Of a stretch of 64,000 nt of DNA, positions 1-9,959 are shown in pieces. A program made the position numbers and the translations under genes. The notes below the pieces were generated by a model. That model saw only the letters and a program-made list of their open reading frames with translations. It had not been told where the DNA came from and did not search any database. The stretch comes from Staphylococcus epidermidis (lineage in GTDB: Bacteria > Bacillota > Bacilli > Staphylococcales > Staphylococcaceae): the NCBI RefSeq assembly GCF_006742205.1, contig NZ_AP019721.1, positions 1,860,001 to 1,924,000 of the forward strand. The letters run 5' to 3'. Numbering within the stretch: the first letter of the stretch is position 1; every line of letters begins with the position of its first letter.

Positions 1-462
1 AGCACCTTTCCAAGTACGTGTCCATAAATCACGTCCAAGTTGATCAGTACCAAACCAATAGTTTTCTTTCGCACCTGCTTCTTTGTAAGCATTTTTACCG
101 TCCGTACCTTTACCGTCAAAAGGTAAAAATGAAACATGATCTAATAATGGTATTTTTGCTGGGAGATTACGATGATCAACATTCTGCTCAGCAAAATCGT
201 GTTTATTCATTAATGGTCCTATAAATGCCATAATAACTATAAGCAACAAACCTATCATTCCGATTACTGCTAATTTATTACGTTTCAATTGTGACCAAGC
301 ATCTTGCCAAAAATTCTTACTTTGACGTGGCATTTCTGGCTCTTGATTCAAGTCTAAATCTCTAATAATAAAATCTGTATTCGAAATATCATTACTTGTA
401 TGTGACATCGTTGCATTAGAAATATCGCCATTAATGTTTGTAACATCTTCTTTATTACTCAT
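1..462 (-). CDS. oppC: Oligopeptide ABC transporter permease OppC (3' part beyond window)
   Basis: N-terminal 154 residues of an OppC-type permease; the gene runs off the left edge. Reading the minus strand from 462 gives a hydrophilic cytoplasmic tail of about 75 residues, then a first membrane segment (NKLAVIGMIGLLLIVIMAFI) and the extracellular part with FGTDQLGRDLWTR, the typical OppC/DppC stretch after TM1. OppC forms the oligopeptide import channel with OppB. Its ATG overlaps the oppB stop by one base (TAATG), which implies translational coupling in one operon. Gene order next to fabF matches the staphylococcal opp3 locus. Everything after residue 154 is unseen. Confidence 0.9.
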   Translation of the reverse strand, partial: MSNKEDVTNINGDISNATMSHTSNDISNTDFIIRDLDLNQEPEMPRQSKNFWQDAWSQLKRNKLAVIGMIGLLLIVIMAFIGPLMNKHDFAEQNVDHRNLPAKIPLLDHVSFLPFDGKGTDGKNAYKEAGAKENYWFGTDQLGRDLWTRTWKGA

Positions 463-1388
463 TATTTCTTGCCCCCTTGTACACGAATTCTTGGATCGAT
501 AACACCATATAAAATGTCTACAATAAAGATCGAAACAATAAATAAAGTACTGAATAATATCGTTGTAGCCATGATGACTGAAAAATCATTTGTAGTTATA
601 GAACGAACAAATTGATCACCTAATCCTGGAACACCAAAGATATTTTCAATTGTTAATGTTCCTGTTAATATACCTGCTAACATAGGTACAATGATTGTAA
701 TAATAGGAATTAATGCATTTCGTAATGCATGTCCAAAGAGCACTTTTAAAGTAGAATTTCCTTTAGCTCGAGCTAAAAGTATGTAATCTGAACTGAGTAC
801 TTCAATCATTTCAGCTCTAATATATCTTGCAACAGTTGCTAAAACTGTAGCTGATAGTGCTAGAGAAGGTAAAATAGCTGTAGAAAAACCTTCCCATCCT
901 GCAACTGGAAACCATTCTAACTTAACTGCAAATACATACTGCAATAAAACTGCTAAGACAAATGACGGCACTGATACTGCGATAACAGAGATAATTGTTG
1001 TTGTATAGTCTACCCATGTATTTTGTTTAGTAGCAGCAGCAACACCTAATACTAAACCTAAAACAACACCAATAACCATAGCTGTTATTCCCATCTCCAT
1101 TGAAGGTATCAATCGTGGTTTAACTAAATCCCACACTGGCATATTATGATATTGAAATGAGTTGCCAAAATCACCTGTTACTACATTTTTCAAATAATTA
1201 ACATATTGTAATGCTACTGGATCATTCAAACCGTACTTTTCATTTAATATTTCTTTTTGTTGCGCATTAAGTTTTGTGTCATTAAACGGAGATCCTGGCA
1301 TTAATTTCATTAAGAAAAATGTAATTGTTATAACAATAAATAACGACACAAACATATAACACAATCGTTTCAACACATATTTAGTCAT
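462..1388 (-). CDS. oppB: Oligopeptide ABC transporter permease OppB
   Basis: Inner-membrane permease of the Opp3 oligopeptide importer, about 308 residues, the usual family length. TM1 lies near the N-terminus and PGSPF follows in the first extracytoplasmic part. The BPD_transp_1 core ends with an EAA-type loop (LLARAKGNS...NALIPI) that contacts the ATPases. I chose ATG at 1388: AGGAGG sits 6 nt upstream, whereas the in-frame GTG two codons earlier overlaps that ribosome site. It is the first gene of the visible operon and is coupled to oppC. A CodY-like box and promoter lie just upstream, consistent with nutrient repression of peptide uptake. Confidence 0.93.
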   Translation of the reverse strand: MTKYVLKRLCYMFVSLFIVITITFFLMKLMPGSPFNDTKLNAQQKEILNEKYGLNDPVALQYVNYLKNVVTGDFGNSFQYHNMPVWDLVKPRLIPSMEMGITAMVIGVVLGLVLGVAAATKQNTWVDYTTTIISVIAVSVPSFVLAVLLQYVFAVKLEWFPVAGWEGFSTAILPSLALSATVLATVARYIRAEMIEVLSSDYILLARAKGNSTLKVLFGHALRNALIPIITIIVPMLAGILTGTLTIENIFGVPGLGDQFVRSITTNDFSVIMATTILFSTLFIVSIFIVDILYGVIDPRIRVQGGKK

Positions 1389-1436
1389 ATACACCCTCCT
1401 AAATTAAAGAATATTCAAAATTGACATTCCCTTCAT

Positions 1437-1451
1437 AATTTTCAGAAATAT
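1437..1451 (-). promoter_or_regulatory. Candidate CodY box upstream of oppB
   Basis: On the minus strand the sequence is ATATTTCTGAAAATT, which matches the CodY consensus AATTTTCWGAAAATT at 13 of 15 positions and keeps the full central TTCTGAAAATT core. It lies between the putative -10 hexamer and the oppB ribosome site, a repressing position. Oligopeptide permease genes are classic CodY targets in low-GC Firmicutes. Binding is inferred. Confidence 0.6.
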
Positions 1452-1459
1452 TAATCTTT

Positions 1460-1489
1460 ATTATATCTATAATATTTATACAATTGCAA
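1460..1489 (-). promoter_or_regulatory. Putative sigma-A promoter of the opp operon
   Basis: Minus strand: -35 TTGCAA at 1489-1484, 18-nt spacer, perfect -10 TATAAT at 1465-1460. The CodY-like box starts 9 nt after the -10. Read from sequence only; no mapped start. Confidence 0.5.
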
Positions 1490-1629
1490 TATCATTTTGC
1501 ATTACAGTACTATAGTAAATATAGATAAATGACTTTTTTTGTTTTATTCTCTTACTTTTGCAATATAAAAATCTACCCTTTTCTAATATTAAGTTAAAAT
1601 ACATTTAGCATAGATAGGAGGTTTCATTA

Positions 1630-2001
1630 ATGTCCATAAATTCTTATTTGATTTCGTCATTATTTACGCCAGTTTTATCAATAATTATATGGTTATTTTA
1701 TTCAAATCACTTTATAAATTTAATCAATATCTTATTTTATACATCATTCATTATTTTTATAATTGCTTTCCTTATTTTACTCATTCAAGAAGGAATATTT
1801 GATGCTACAAGTTTTGGATTTCGTCGTTTAAAGTATCAACTTTCCTCAACTAAGAGAAAACGTATGATGAAAAATGACCACTTTTTCAATCCACAAAAAG
1901 TTAAAAAAGAAAGTTATATTATTTCCCCATGGGTAGTTCCAACATTGATTATTAACCTCACTTATATAATTGTGAGTATCGGAGTATCTTTATTAATATA
2001 A
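1630..2001 (+). CDS. DUF3899-like small membrane protein
   Basis: A 123-residue protein with two hydrophobic hairpins: residues about 5-55 hold two membrane segments, then a basic cytoplasmic stretch (RRLKYQLSSTKRKRMMKND), then a final membrane segment at about 100-122. This fits the DUF3899 family of staphylococcal/Bacillus membrane proteins, recognised by layout and by position between opp3 and fabF rather than by a search. Function is unknown. AGGAGG sits 8 nt before the ATG. It is monocistronic, divergent from oppB and convergent with fabF, with a shared terminator. Confidence 0.7.
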   Translation: MSINSYLISSLFTPVLSIIIWLFYSNHFINLINILFYTSFIIFIIAFLILLIQEGIFDATSFGFRRLKYQLSSTKRKRMMKNDHFFNPQKVKKESYIISPWVVPTLIINLTYIIVSIGVSLLI

Positions 2002-2053
2002 AAAAATCTTCAAGTGAGTAGCTAAATTAATAACTCATCACTTGAAGATTTTT
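2002..2053. terminator. Bidirectional terminator between DUF3899 gene and fabF
   Basis: Perfect 16-bp stem: AAAAATCTTCAAGTGA (2002-2017) pairs with TCACTTGAAGATTTTT (2038-2053) around a 20-nt loop. The A/T-rich stem base gives a T-run on either strand, which suits two convergent genes. Confidence 0.9.
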
Positions 2054-2071
2054 GTTTACATTTATTTAATT

Positions 2072-3316
2072 TTAGTCTTCAAATTTTTTAAATACTAACA
2101 CTGCATTATGTCCACCAAATCCTAAACTATTACTCATTGCATAGGTAATGTCTAAGTCTTGGGCTACATTCGGAACAATGTCCAAATCACATTCTTCGTC
2201 TGGTGTGATTGCATGTATTGTAGGGGCTACCTTTGAATCACGAATTGATAGCGCAGAAAAAATAGCTTCAATTCCACCTGTAGCACCTAATAAATGTCCA
2301 GTCATTGATTTAGTTGAACTTACTTTTAATGACTTCGCAGCATCACCGAATGTATTTTTAATCGCTTGAACCTCATATAAATCTCCAACAGGTGTACTTG
2401 TGCCATGTGCATTTAAATACTGTACATCTTGAGCTTTGATTCCAGCATCATCTAAAGCAGCTTGCATAGCTCGTGAGCCACCTTCACCTTCAGGCGCAGG
2501 TGCTGTAATATGATGTGCATCGCCAGAGGAACCATAACCTACAACTTCAGCGTAAATTTCAGCGCCTCTCTCTTTAGCTGAATCTAATGATTCAAGTACA
2601 ACAATACCTGCCCCTTCACCCATAACAAAGCCATCACGGCCTTCTTGGAATGGTCGACAAGCTGTTTCAGGGTCATTGTTTGTAGATAATGCACGACTTG
2701 CACTAAACCCTGCGATTGCCATATGTGTAATAGGTGCCTCTGTTCCACCAGTCACCATTGCATCTGCATCACCACGTTGAATAATTTTAAATGCCTCACC
2801 TATTGAGTTAGTCCCCGTAGCACAAGCTGTTACTGTAGAACCATTGGGCCCTTTGGCACCTAAATCAATAGAAACTTGACCAGTAGCCATATCAGGAATT
2901 AACATTGGAACGAAAAATGGACTTACTCGACGTGGTCCTCTTTCTACAAGTGTTGTATGTGCAACTTCGAAAGTTTCCATACCACCGATACCAGAACCAA
3001 TCCATACACCAATACGGTCGGCATTTTTTTCATTAATATTTAATTGTGCATCTTTAACCGCTTCTCTTGCAGCAACCACCGCGTATTGTGTAAACCGATC
3101 CATACGGCGAGCTTCTTTTCTATCAATGTGGTCTTCTATATTAAAATCTTTCAATTCACCAGCAAGATGTACATTATAATCATCAGTATCTATTCTTGTG
3201 ATTTTATCTATACCGTTAACACCTTTTAGTGCATTGTCCCATGTTGTTTTAGCATCGTTACCAATTGGAGATAAGGCTCCGATACCCGTTATAACAACTC
3301 TATTATTTTTATTCAT
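2072..3316 (-). CDS. fabF: Beta-ketoacyl-ACP synthase II (KAS II)
   Basis: Elongating condensing enzyme of type II fatty-acid synthesis: joins malonyl-ACP to acyl-ACP in the cytoplasm. The 414 residues match the family length. The catalytic triad is readable: Cys165 in VTACATGTN, His304 in NAHGTST and His341 in [10 protein letters not shown]. Glycine-rich GFGGHN lies near the C-terminus. The gene follows fabH on the same strand with an 11-nt gap, so the two form an operon: FabH starts chains and FabF extends them. Control should come from the FapR-type operator upstream of fabH. KAS II is the usual target of platensimycin-type inhibitors. Confidence 0.98.
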   Translation of the reverse strand: MNKNNRVVITGIGALSPIGNDAKTTWDNALKGVNGIDKITRIDTDDYNVHLAGELKDFNIEDHIDRKEARRMDRFTQYAVVAAREAVKDAQLNINEKNADRIGVWIGSGIGGMETFEVAHTTLVERGPRRVSPFFVPMLIPDMATGQVSIDLGAKGPNGSTVTACATGTNSIGEAFKIIQRGDADAMVTGGTEAPITHMAIAGFSASRALSTNNDPETACRPFQEGRDGFVMGEGAGIVVLESLDSAKERGAEIYAEVVGYGSSGDAHHITAPAPEGEGGSRAMQAALDDAGIKAQDVQYLNAHGTSTPVGDLYEVQAIKNTFGDAAKSLKVSSTKSMTGHLLGATGGIEAIFSALSIRDSKVAPTIHAITPDEECDLDIVPNVAQDLDITYAMSNSLGFGGHNAVLVFKKFED

Positions 3317-3327
3317 ACGTTATCCTC

Positions 3328-4269
3328 CTATTTTCCCCATTTAATAACGATTGCGCCCCAAGTTAGACCTCCACCGAAGCCAACTAAGACTAAAGTATCG
3401 TCATCTTTGATTTTTCCATTTTGCAATTCTTGATTAATACTTAATGGTATTGAGGCAGCCGAAGTATTACCATATTTATTTACTGAGACACTCATTTTTT
3501 CTCTTTCTATTCCTAATCTCTCTCTCGCAGATTCCATAATTCTAATATTAGCCTGATGTGGAACAAATAAGTCTATGTCTTCAGACGATAAACCAGCTTT
3601 CTCAACTACACGCGTAGATGCATCACCCATAATTCTCACAGCAAATTTAAATACTTCTCTACCATTCATTTTGAGTTTGCCAGTTTCTCTATCTAAGTAC
3701 AAGTATTTACCACCACTACCGTCTGAACCCATTTCATAGCTAATGATACCACGACCTTCAGCAACTTCTCCCATGACAACAGCTCCAGCACCGTCTCCAA
3801 ATAATACAGCAGTAGAACGGTCAGTCATATCGGTAATCTTAGATAATTTATCAGCACCCACAACTAAAATATGTTTGTAATCACCAGATTGTATATATTG
3901 TTTAGCAGTAATCATTGAATACATAAAGCCAGAACATGCAGCAAGTTGATCCATAGTAGCAACCTTACCTGTTCCTAGTCTTTCTTGTAAGATGTTAGCC
4001 ACGCTTGGGAAAGGCATATCCCCAGTAGCTGTAGCAACGATAATCATGTCTATATCTACTGGCTGAATGCCGGCATCCTCTATCGCTTTAATACTTGCAT
4101 TGTATGCTAAATCAGATGTGTCTTGATCTTCGTCTGCCCAATGTCTTTCTTTAATACCAGTCATTTTAGAAATCCATTCATCTGAAGTTTCTAAAAACTG
4201 CTCAAAATAGGCATTGTCTATAATATTTTTAGGTGCATATGCACCAAAACCTTTAATACCCACATTCAT
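3328..4269 (-). CDS. fabH: Beta-ketoacyl-ACP synthase III (KAS III)
   Basis: Initiating condensing enzyme: joins short acyl-CoA (branched primers in staphylococci) to malonyl-ACP. The 313 residues are typical. The triad is Cys112 in LAACSGF, His238 in VPHQAN and Asn268 in YGNTS, the numbering I recall for S. aureus FabH. The C-terminal GFGGGLTWG loop is present. ATG at 4269 has a GAAGGTG ribosome site. First gene of fabHF, with promoter and a perfect FapR-type palindrome directly upstream. Confidence 0.98.
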   Translation of the reverse strand: MNVGIKGFGAYAPKNIIDNAYFEQFLETSDEWISKMTGIKERHWADEDQDTSDLAYNASIKAIEDAGIQPVDIDMIIVATATGDMPFPSVANILQERLGTGKVATMDQLAACSGFMYSMITAKQYIQSGDYKHILVVGADKLSKITDMTDRSTAVLFGDGAGAVVMGEVAEGRGIISYEMGSDGSGGKYLYLDRETGKLKMNGREVFKFAVRIMGDASTRVVEKAGLSSEDIDLFVPHQANIRIMESARERLGIEREKMSVSVNKYGNTSAASIPLSINQELQNGKIKDDDTLVLVGFGGGLTWGAIVIKWGK

Positions 4270-4294
4270 GGTTGTACACCTTCTTAAAAAATTT

Positions 4295-4311
4295 TTAATA
4301 CCAGGTATTAA
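4295..4311. promoter_or_regulatory. FapR-type operator of fabHF
   Basis: A 17-bp sequence, TTAATACCAGGTATTAA, that is a perfect inverted repeat (TTAATACC / GGTATTAA) around one central base. FapR operators in Bacillus and Staphylococcus are 17-bp palindromes of the TTAGTACCNGGTACTAA type, so this matches in length, symmetry and core. It begins at the last base of the -10 hexamer of fabH. FapR repression relieved by malonyl-CoA is the known logic; FapR itself is not in this window. Confidence 0.85.
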
Positions 4312-4339
4312 TTTAACATATTCATGTTTTTAAACTCAA
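4311..4339 (-). promoter_or_regulatory. Sigma-A promoter of fabHF
   Basis: Minus strand: -35 TTGAGT (4339-4334), 17-nt spacer, -10 TTAAAT (4316-4311). The -10 shares one base with the FapR-type palindrome, so bound repressor would cover the start site. Confidence 0.65.
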
Positions 4340-4550
4340 GCAGAGAGCCTCCCAATCAATACAAAACATTTCCATTATGTATTTTAACAAACTTCACTAA
4401 ATACATCTTTATAATTGCAACATACTCTAATTTCTTATTTTACTTTTAATTAAAAGTATGAGATAACCAACGTCTTAGATTTATACTATACAAATAAGAT
4501 ATTATCACTTAAAATAGAGTTAACGAATAAACAAGTGGAGGTTATATAAT

Positions 4551-4745
4551 ATGAGATACCTCATGACATTCATTTGGGCAGTATTGTTACTTCAAATGGT
4601 TAATTTCGTATTGAATAGCTTAAATAGTGGACCAGAACTAAATGTAATTAATCCAATTATTATTGCTGTCATCTTCACTATTGTTGTAGCTATTTTAGAT
4701 CCAATTCTTAAGCCGTCTAAAGGTTCAAATCAATACGAATCTTAA
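4551..4745 (+). CDS. YjzD-like DUF2929 membrane protein
   Basis: A 64-residue protein with two membrane segments (residues about 5-24 and 34-52) and a short polar tail. MRYLMTFIWAVLLLQMVNFVL resembles Bacillus YjzD, as does its position next to fabH. Function unknown. GTGGAGG precedes the ATG by 11 nt. Transcribed divergently from fabH and convergent with clpB, with a terminator hairpin downstream. Confidence 0.75.
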   Translation: MRYLMTFIWAVLLLQMVNFVLNSLNSGPELNVINPIIIAVIFTIVVAILDPILKPSKGSNQYES

Positions 4746-4857
4746 TTCTTTAAATAATAGTGTAGGAGGGCATGAATGCTTGTCCTCCTATAACATGTGT
4801 TGAAAAGATTGATATTAACGTATTTTTAATTCAATCATCAACTGCCTTTATATTATA

Positions 4858-4896
4858 AAAGAGCCCGGGACATAGTTTTATGACCCGGACTCTTTT
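4858..4896. terminator. GGGACAT-family terminator between DUF2929 gene and clpB
   Basis: AAAGAGCCCGGG (4858-4869) pairs with CCCGGACTCTTT with one mismatch, around a loop that starts ACATAG. T-runs exist on both strands for the convergent genes. The same arm sequence (GAG..C.GGGACATAA) flanks both IS1182 copies in this window; see findings. Confidence 0.85.
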
Positions 4897-4923
4897 TATT
4901 TTACAAATTAATATTTTGCTAGA

Positions 4924-7533
4924 TTAAGACGTAGGTTTAACAACCTTAAAATCAAGTTCTTTATTGTCATTTAAATCTACTTTAATTATTGTACCTTCAG
5001 GTAGACTTTCTTTAATCATCATACGTGCAATTGGAGTTTCTATTTGTCGTTGAACAAAGCGTTTTAATGGTCTTGCACCAAATTGTGGTTCATACGCTTC
5101 TTCACCTAGCCATTTTTTCGCTTCTTCTGTCACTTCAATTGAGATATGTTGATCTAATAATCTCATATTTAATTGTGTTAAAATTTTATCTACAATCATA
5201 CTCATATCATTAACTGATAATGGTTTAAATAACACGATGTCATCCATACGATTTAATATTTCAGGTTTGAAGTATGCATGTAGACTGTCCATAACTGCTT
5301 TCTCTGTATCATCACTAATTTCACCAGCATCTTTTACATTTTCAAGTAATACTTGTGAACCAATATTACTAGTCATGATGATAATGGTATTTTTAAAGTC
5401 AACACTTCTACCTTTAGAATCCGTAAGACGACCTTCATCTAGTATTTGAAGTAATACATTAAAAACATCGCTATGTGCTTTTTCAACTTCGTCTAACAAA
5501 ATAACTGAGTATGGATTACGTCTAACTGCTTCAGTTAATTGACCACCTTCATCGTGACCTACATAACCTGGAGGTGCACCAATTAAACGTGATACAGCAT
5601 GTTTTTCCATATATTCGCTCATATCAATTCTAATCATATGTTTTTCAGAATCGAAAAGTGATGAAGCAAGCGATTTTGCTAATTCAGTTTTACCTACTCC
5701 AGTAGGTCCTAAGAATAAGAAACTTCCGATTGGTCTATTCGGATCTTTAATTCCAGCACGTGCTCTAACTACTGCGTCTGATACTAAATCAACTGCTTTA
5801 TCTTGACCTACTACACGTTTGTGTAAGATGTCACTTAAACTTAATAGCTTTTCTCTTTCTGTTTCCACAAGTTTAGATACAGGTATACCTGTCCATTGAC
5901 TAACTATGTCGCCTATTTCTTCATCTGAAACGACTTCACGAATCATTCTTTCACTATCTTCGCCAGTTTCATCTTGAAAGGCTTCCTCAAATTTTTGCAA
6001 TTCTTTTTCTAATTGCGGAATTGTACCATATTGTAATTCTGCTGCTTTTTCAAGATTACCTTCTGTTTGTGCATCTTCAAGAGCTTGACGACTACTATCT
6101 AGTTCAGCACGTTTTTCTTGTACTTTAGCAATTTTTTCTTTTTCTTGTTCAACACGTGATTTTAAAGAGGATTGTTTTTCTTTTTCATTAGATAATTCCT
6201 CTTGAAGCTCTTCTAAACGATGTTTACTTGCGTTATCAGATTCATTTTTCAAGGCACTTTCTTCAATTTCTAATTGCATTACTCGACGATTTACTTGGTC
6301 TAACTCTGTTGGATTTGATCCCATTTCTGTACGTATTGTCGCACACGCTTGGTCGACTAAATCTATAGCTTTATCTGGCAAAAATCTATCGGTAATATAT
6401 CTATCAGATAGCTCAGCCGCTGCAACAAGTGCACGGTCTTGTATACGTACACCATGGTAGACCTCATAACGTTCTTTTAGACCACGTAAAATTGATATTG
6501 TATCCTCAACATCAGGTTCACTGACCCCAACTTTTTGGAAACGACGTTCTAATGCTGAATCTTTTTCAATATATTCACGATATTCATTTAATGTCGTAGC
6601 ACCTATACAATGCAATTCACCACGCGCAAGCATTGGTTTCAACATGTTTCCTGCGTCCATAGCACCATCAGTTTTACCAGCGCCTACTAACATATGAATT
6701 TCATCAATGAATAAGATGATTCGACCTTCAGATTCTTTTACTTCTTTCAATACTGCTTTTAAACGTTCTTCAAATTCACCTCTATATTTTGCACCTGCAA
6801 CTAAGGCACTTAAATCAAGCTCGAAAATCGTTTTATCGAGTAATGATTCTGGAACGTCTTTACGTACAATTCGTTGTGCTAAACCTTCAACAATTGCAGT
6901 TTTACCTACACCTGGTTCACCGATTAAAACCGGATTATTTTTTGTTTTTCGACTTAATATACGAATTGTATTACGTATTTCTTCATCTCTACCGATGACA
7001 GGGTCCATTTTACCTTGACGTACTTCTTCTACAAGATCACGACCATATTTTTCTAAAGCTTCATAGTTTACTTCTGGATTTTGAGATGTCACATGATTTC
7101 CCCCTCTAACTTTAGTTATAATTTCTTTTATCACTTCTACTTTATTGCCGACCCATTTTTGAGTAGTTTCATCAGTATCTATGGCTGCACGTAATATATG
7201 CTCCATAGAAATAAACTCATCTTCATAGGACTTCATATATTTCTCGGCTTTGTCTAATAATTCATTTGTTTTAGCACTAATATACTGTCCATACTGAACA
7301 TTGTCACCTTGTACAGTTGGATAATGACTTAATTGATTATCGTATGCTTTTATTAATTGATCAACATCAATATTTGCTCGTTCTAATATACTTTTAAATA
7401 AACTATCATTTTCATTCATTGCAGCTTTTAACAATGCTTCAACTTCAATGTTTTGTAATTCATATTCTTTACTGTACGCGACTGCTTTTTGTAAGGCACC
7501 TTGTACAGCATATGTCATTTGATTAATATCCAA
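4924..7533 (-). CDS. clpB: Disaggregase chaperone ClpB (Hsp100)
   Basis: AAA+ disaggregase that works with DnaK to rescue aggregated protein after heat stress. 869 residues, full length. Order: Clp_N repeats (1-145), NBD1 with Walker A GEPGVGKT near 205 and Walker B LFIDEIH, coiled-coil middle domain (about 410-530, rich in E/K/Q), NBD2 with Walker A GPTGVGKT near 605, C-terminal D2 small domain. No IGF-type ClpP-binding loop is seen, as expected for ClpB. The start is TTG at 7533, supported by AGGTG 7 nt upstream and the conserved MDIN.MTYAV beginning. Regulated by the CtsR-type operator upstream. Confidence 0.97.
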   Translation of the reverse strand: MDINQMTYAVQGALQKAVAYSKEYELQNIEVEALLKAAMNENDSLFKSILERANIDVDQLIKAYDNQLSHYPTVQGDNVQYGQYISAKTNELLDKAEKYMKSYEDEFISMEHILRAAIDTDETTQKWVGNKVEVIKEIITKVRGGNHVTSQNPEVNYEALEKYGRDLVEEVRQGKMDPVIGRDEEIRNTIRILSRKTKNNPVLIGEPGVGKTAIVEGLAQRIVRKDVPESLLDKTIFELDLSALVAGAKYRGEFEERLKAVLKEVKESEGRIILFIDEIHMLVGAGKTDGAMDAGNMLKPMLARGELHCIGATTLNEYREYIEKDSALERRFQKVGVSEPDVEDTISILRGLKERYEVYHGVRIQDRALVAAAELSDRYITDRFLPDKAIDLVDQACATIRTEMGSNPTELDQVNRRVMQLEIEESALKNESDNASKHRLEELQEELSNEKEKQSSLKSRVEQEKEKIAKVQEKRAELDSSRQALEDAQTEGNLEKAAELQYGTIPQLEKELQKFEEAFQDETGEDSERMIREVVSDEEIGDIVSQWTGIPVSKLVETEREKLLSLSDILHKRVVGQDKAVDLVSDAVVRARAGIKDPNRPIGSFLFLGPTGVGKTELAKSLASSLFDSEKHMIRIDMSEYMEKHAVSRLIGAPPGYVGHDEGGQLTEAVRRNPYSVILLDEVEKAHSDVFNVLLQILDEGRLTDSKGRSVDFKNTIIIMTSNIGSQVLLENVKDAGEISDDTEKAVMDSLHAYFKPEILNRMDDIVLFKPLSVNDMSMIVDKILTQLNMRLLDQHISIEVTEEAKKWLGEEAYEPQFGARPLKRFVQRQIETPIARMMIKESLPEGTIIKVDLNDNKELDFKVVKPTS

Positions 7534-7581
7534 ATTATTTCACCTCTATCATTAAGAGTAGATCAATATAGAGAAATCAAA

Positions 7582-7605
7582 TTTGACTTTGACTTTCTTT
7601 GACCT
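7582..7605 (-). promoter_or_regulatory. CtsR operator of clpB
   Basis: Minus strand shows heptads GGTCAAA-GAA-AGTCAAA, then a further overlapping GTCAAA. The CtsR consensus is a direct repeat RGTCAAA N3 RGTCAAA, matched here with the correct 3-nt spacing. It sits just after the -10, so binding would block transcription until heat or protein stress inactivates CtsR. Confidence 0.9.
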
Positions 7606-7612
7606 TAACTAT

Positions 7613-7641
7613 ATTATAGACCTTCCTATCTATTTAATCAA
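7613..7641 (-). promoter_or_regulatory. Sigma-A promoter of clpB
   Basis: Minus strand: -35 TTGATT (7641-7636), 17-nt spacer, -10 TATAAT (7618-7613). The CtsR heptads begin 7 nt further downstream. Confidence 0.75.
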
Positions 7642-7690
7642 CAATAAAAGCTTATTTTTTCATTTTATTACGACATAGAAATGAAAAAAG

Positions 7691-7726
7691 AGAAAGAACT
7701 TAATTCCAAATGAATAGAGTTCTTCC
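7691..7726 (-). terminator. Probable terminator of the OatA-like gene
   Basis: Minus strand: GAAGAACTC, 17-nt loop, then AAGTTCTTTC followed by TCTTTTTTC. The stem is 7-8 bp with an uninterrupted T-run. It lies about 15 nt after the acyltransferase stop codon. Confidence 0.55.
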
Positions 7727-7741
7727 TCAATGATTAATTTA

Positions 7742-9565
7742 TTATTTCTTCTTTATATTTTTTAATATCTCATCTGTCAATGCCTCTACGCCATCATTTT
7801 CAAGATGGATTCCGTCTGGAGCAAAATACTCTGTATGCCCTTTTGAGCGACTATACCAATCAATTAGGGTTACATTCTTTTTATTTTTAGCTGCTTTTGC
7901 CATCAACTCATTAACATGACTTTCATATGATCTTGGCACTCTTGTATTCACAAGATACACTTGTGCTTTGCCAAATTTGTCAATTAAATTATCTAATTGT
8001 TCTTTTGTAAAATCACCATTTGTACCTAACTCAAGTATGATTTGGTCTGATGGTTTATTATAATGTCTATATTGATTTTTAACGAGGCTCTCGGCCTGAT
8101 AGAGTTGACGACCGACTTTGCCATCGATTTTAGCTTTGGGTACTTTCGTTTTAAATTGTTCCCCTATATCTACCATAACTGAATCACCAATTAATAATGG
8201 CTTAATTTGTGTATATACATCATTGTCTTTCTTATTCTCTTTGGTTTTACCATCGCTAGTTAACGAAATATTATCAATCGGTATCATATGAATAAGATAT
8301 TGATCAGCCTCGTTTGTATTAAATGTTTGTGCTTTATTTGAAATTGTATCTTTTCCGAATTTATCGAAAGCTCCAACTAGTATAAAAATAAAAGGTAACA
8401 ACATAATTAACGTTACAATTGTTCTAATAAACTGAGGTTTGTAAGTTTTTTTAAATGTAAAAGCCTTTAGACCTTCCTTTCTTAATGGCGTTTCAACATA
8501 TCTAAATGATAATTCGGCTAATAATACAGTAATTACGATATCCATAATATAAACATAAGTTGGTAATTGACCATCAATAAAATAACTATGAATAAAGCTA
8601 ATTACAGGAAAATGCCATAAGTATAAACTGTATGAACGCTTTCCAATGTAGACAAATAAAGGATTTCCTAATAACTTAGCTAAAATTGTCGTTGGATGAA
8701 CAACACTTGCAATAATTAGCAAAGTCATTGTTGAAATAAGATAAAATCCACCGTTATAAATCCAATCACTTTCATCACTAACAGTAAAGAATAATAGAAT
8801 TAAAAATGTAAGTCCTATGATACCCGCACTATTAATCACAGTTTTTAATCCTTTAGGTGGATTGGGATTTAATTTAAAAGGTGGCCAGATAAATGCTAGA
8901 AGTACACCTAAAAGCAGTGTCTGCAATCTTGTATCAGTTCCAAAATATACTCTAGAATGGTTCAAGTGAGGTTGAGAAATAACAACCATCATTAATAATG
9001 AAACCAGGGATATGATCCAAAACATCAGTATGACATTTTTCTTTTTCTTAACTATTGCCATAAATAATAAGAGTACTGCTGGGAAAAAAAGGTAAAACTG
9101 CTCTTCAATGGCTAGTGACCATAGGTGCTTTAAAGGCATAAAAGAAAATTGCTCGAAATAATTGACATCTTTAGCAATATACCACCAATTAGATACGTAA
9201 AATATTGCTGCTATCATATCATGTTTAACTCTTACAATATGCTCGGGGTGCAATAATAAAGTTGCAATTCCAACTACTACTATTAATGCAAATACCGCTG
9301 GTAATAACCTTTTAATACGACGAATCCAAAAATTTTTAAGATTTATTGTTCCAGTATCTTCATACTCTTTAAGTAATAAGCTCGTAATCAAATAACCTGA
9401 AATAACAAAAAAAGTATCTACGCCTAAAAAACCACCTGTTAACCATTGTTTATTCAAGTGATAAATAATAATACCAATGACTGCAATTGCTCGCAAACCA
9501 TCTAATCCAGGCATATATCGTATTTTTTTAGCAGAGCGATATTCATTATTTAATTTTTTTCTCAT
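7742..9565 (-). CDS. OatA-like membrane acyltransferase (AT3 + SGNH domains)
   Basis: 607 residues with two domains. Residues 1-380 are an acyltransferase-3 membrane domain starting PGLDGLRAIAVIGIIIYHL, where the Arg...His pair is the conserved catalytic motif, with about ten membrane segments. Residues about 430-607 are an extracellular SGNH esterase: GDS (block I), ELGTNGD (block III) and PDGIH (block V Asp/His). This is the layout of peptidoglycan O-acetyltransferase OatA. It is probably a paralog rather than oatA itself, because in S. aureus the characterised oatA lies elsewhere and the gene beside clpB is a second copy. Substrate unproven. ATG with GGGAAG upstream. Confidence 0.88.
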   Translation of the reverse strand: MRKKLNNEYRSAKKIRYMPGLDGLRAIAVIGIIIYHLNKQWLTGGFLGVDTFFVISGYLITSLLLKEYEDTGTINLKNFWIRRIKRLLPAVFALIVVVGIATLLLHPEHIVRVKHDMIAAIFYVSNWWYIAKDVNYFEQFSFMPLKHLWSLAIEEQFYLFFPAVLLLFMAIVKKKKNVILMFWIISLVSLLMMVVISQPHLNHSRVYFGTDTRLQTLLLGVLLAFIWPPFKLNPNPPKGLKTVINSAGIIGLTFLILLFFTVSDESDWIYNGGFYLISTMTLLIIASVVHPTTILAKLLGNPLFVYIGKRSYSLYLWHFPVISFIHSYFIDGQLPTYVYIMDIVITVLLAELSFRYVETPLRKEGLKAFTFKKTYKPQFIRTIVTLIMLLPFIFILVGAFDKFGKDTISNKAQTFNTNEADQYLIHMIPIDNISLTSDGKTKENKKDNDVYTQIKPLLIGDSVMVDIGEQFKTKVPKAKIDGKVGRQLYQAESLVKNQYRHYNKPSDQIILELGTNGDFTKEQLDNLIDKFGKAQVYLVNTRVPRSYESHVNELMAKAAKNKKNVTLIDWYSRSKGHTEYFAPDGIHLENDGVEALTDEILKNIKKK

Positions 9566-9910
9566 TGTTACATTCTTCCCTATTAATAATAAATTTCGTT
9601 AGACAAGTAACTTTTTTACTAATCAATTTCATAAGACGAACGCTATTGCTTCTAATCAACTTATTCAAACAAATTTTATCTCATTTAAATTAACAAGGTC
9701 ATTCTCTTATGTTATAGCTATCCCTATCATATAGCGCACGTTTCCATTGAATTAATTATCATACTTCGTAAGATATACCTCATTAAAAGGTTATAAGTCT
9801 TAAGTATTGTAATACATTTGTAATATTAATTCAATTTTATTATAGGCCCAATTTATAAAAATATTAAATGAACATACGATAATTCTTATTGAATTTTCTT
9901 TAATAATTAA
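9566..9910. other. Gene-free stretch upstream of the OatA-like gene
   Basis: AT-rich spacer between the start of the acyltransferase and the terminator of sufT, both on the minus strand. It should hold the acyltransferase promoter, but I see no clear hexamer pair, operator, small ORF with a ribosome site or structured RNA. Confidence 0.5.
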
Positions 9911-9956
9911 AAAGGATAGCTACATCATTATTCCAAACAATGAGTAGCTATCCTTT
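9911..9956 (-). terminator. Terminator of sufT
   Basis: Perfect 13-bp stem AAAGGATAGCTAC (9911-9923) / GTAGCTATCCTTT (9944-9956) with a 20-nt loop. On the minus strand it ends in CTTTTT directly after the sufT stop codon. Confidence 0.88.
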
Positions 9957-9959
9957 ATA

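Noticed and set aside
6707..7018. Open frames on the plus strand opposite clpB
   Set aside because: They mirror the codon structure of the strong clpB gene, have no ribosome site and no family-like sequence.
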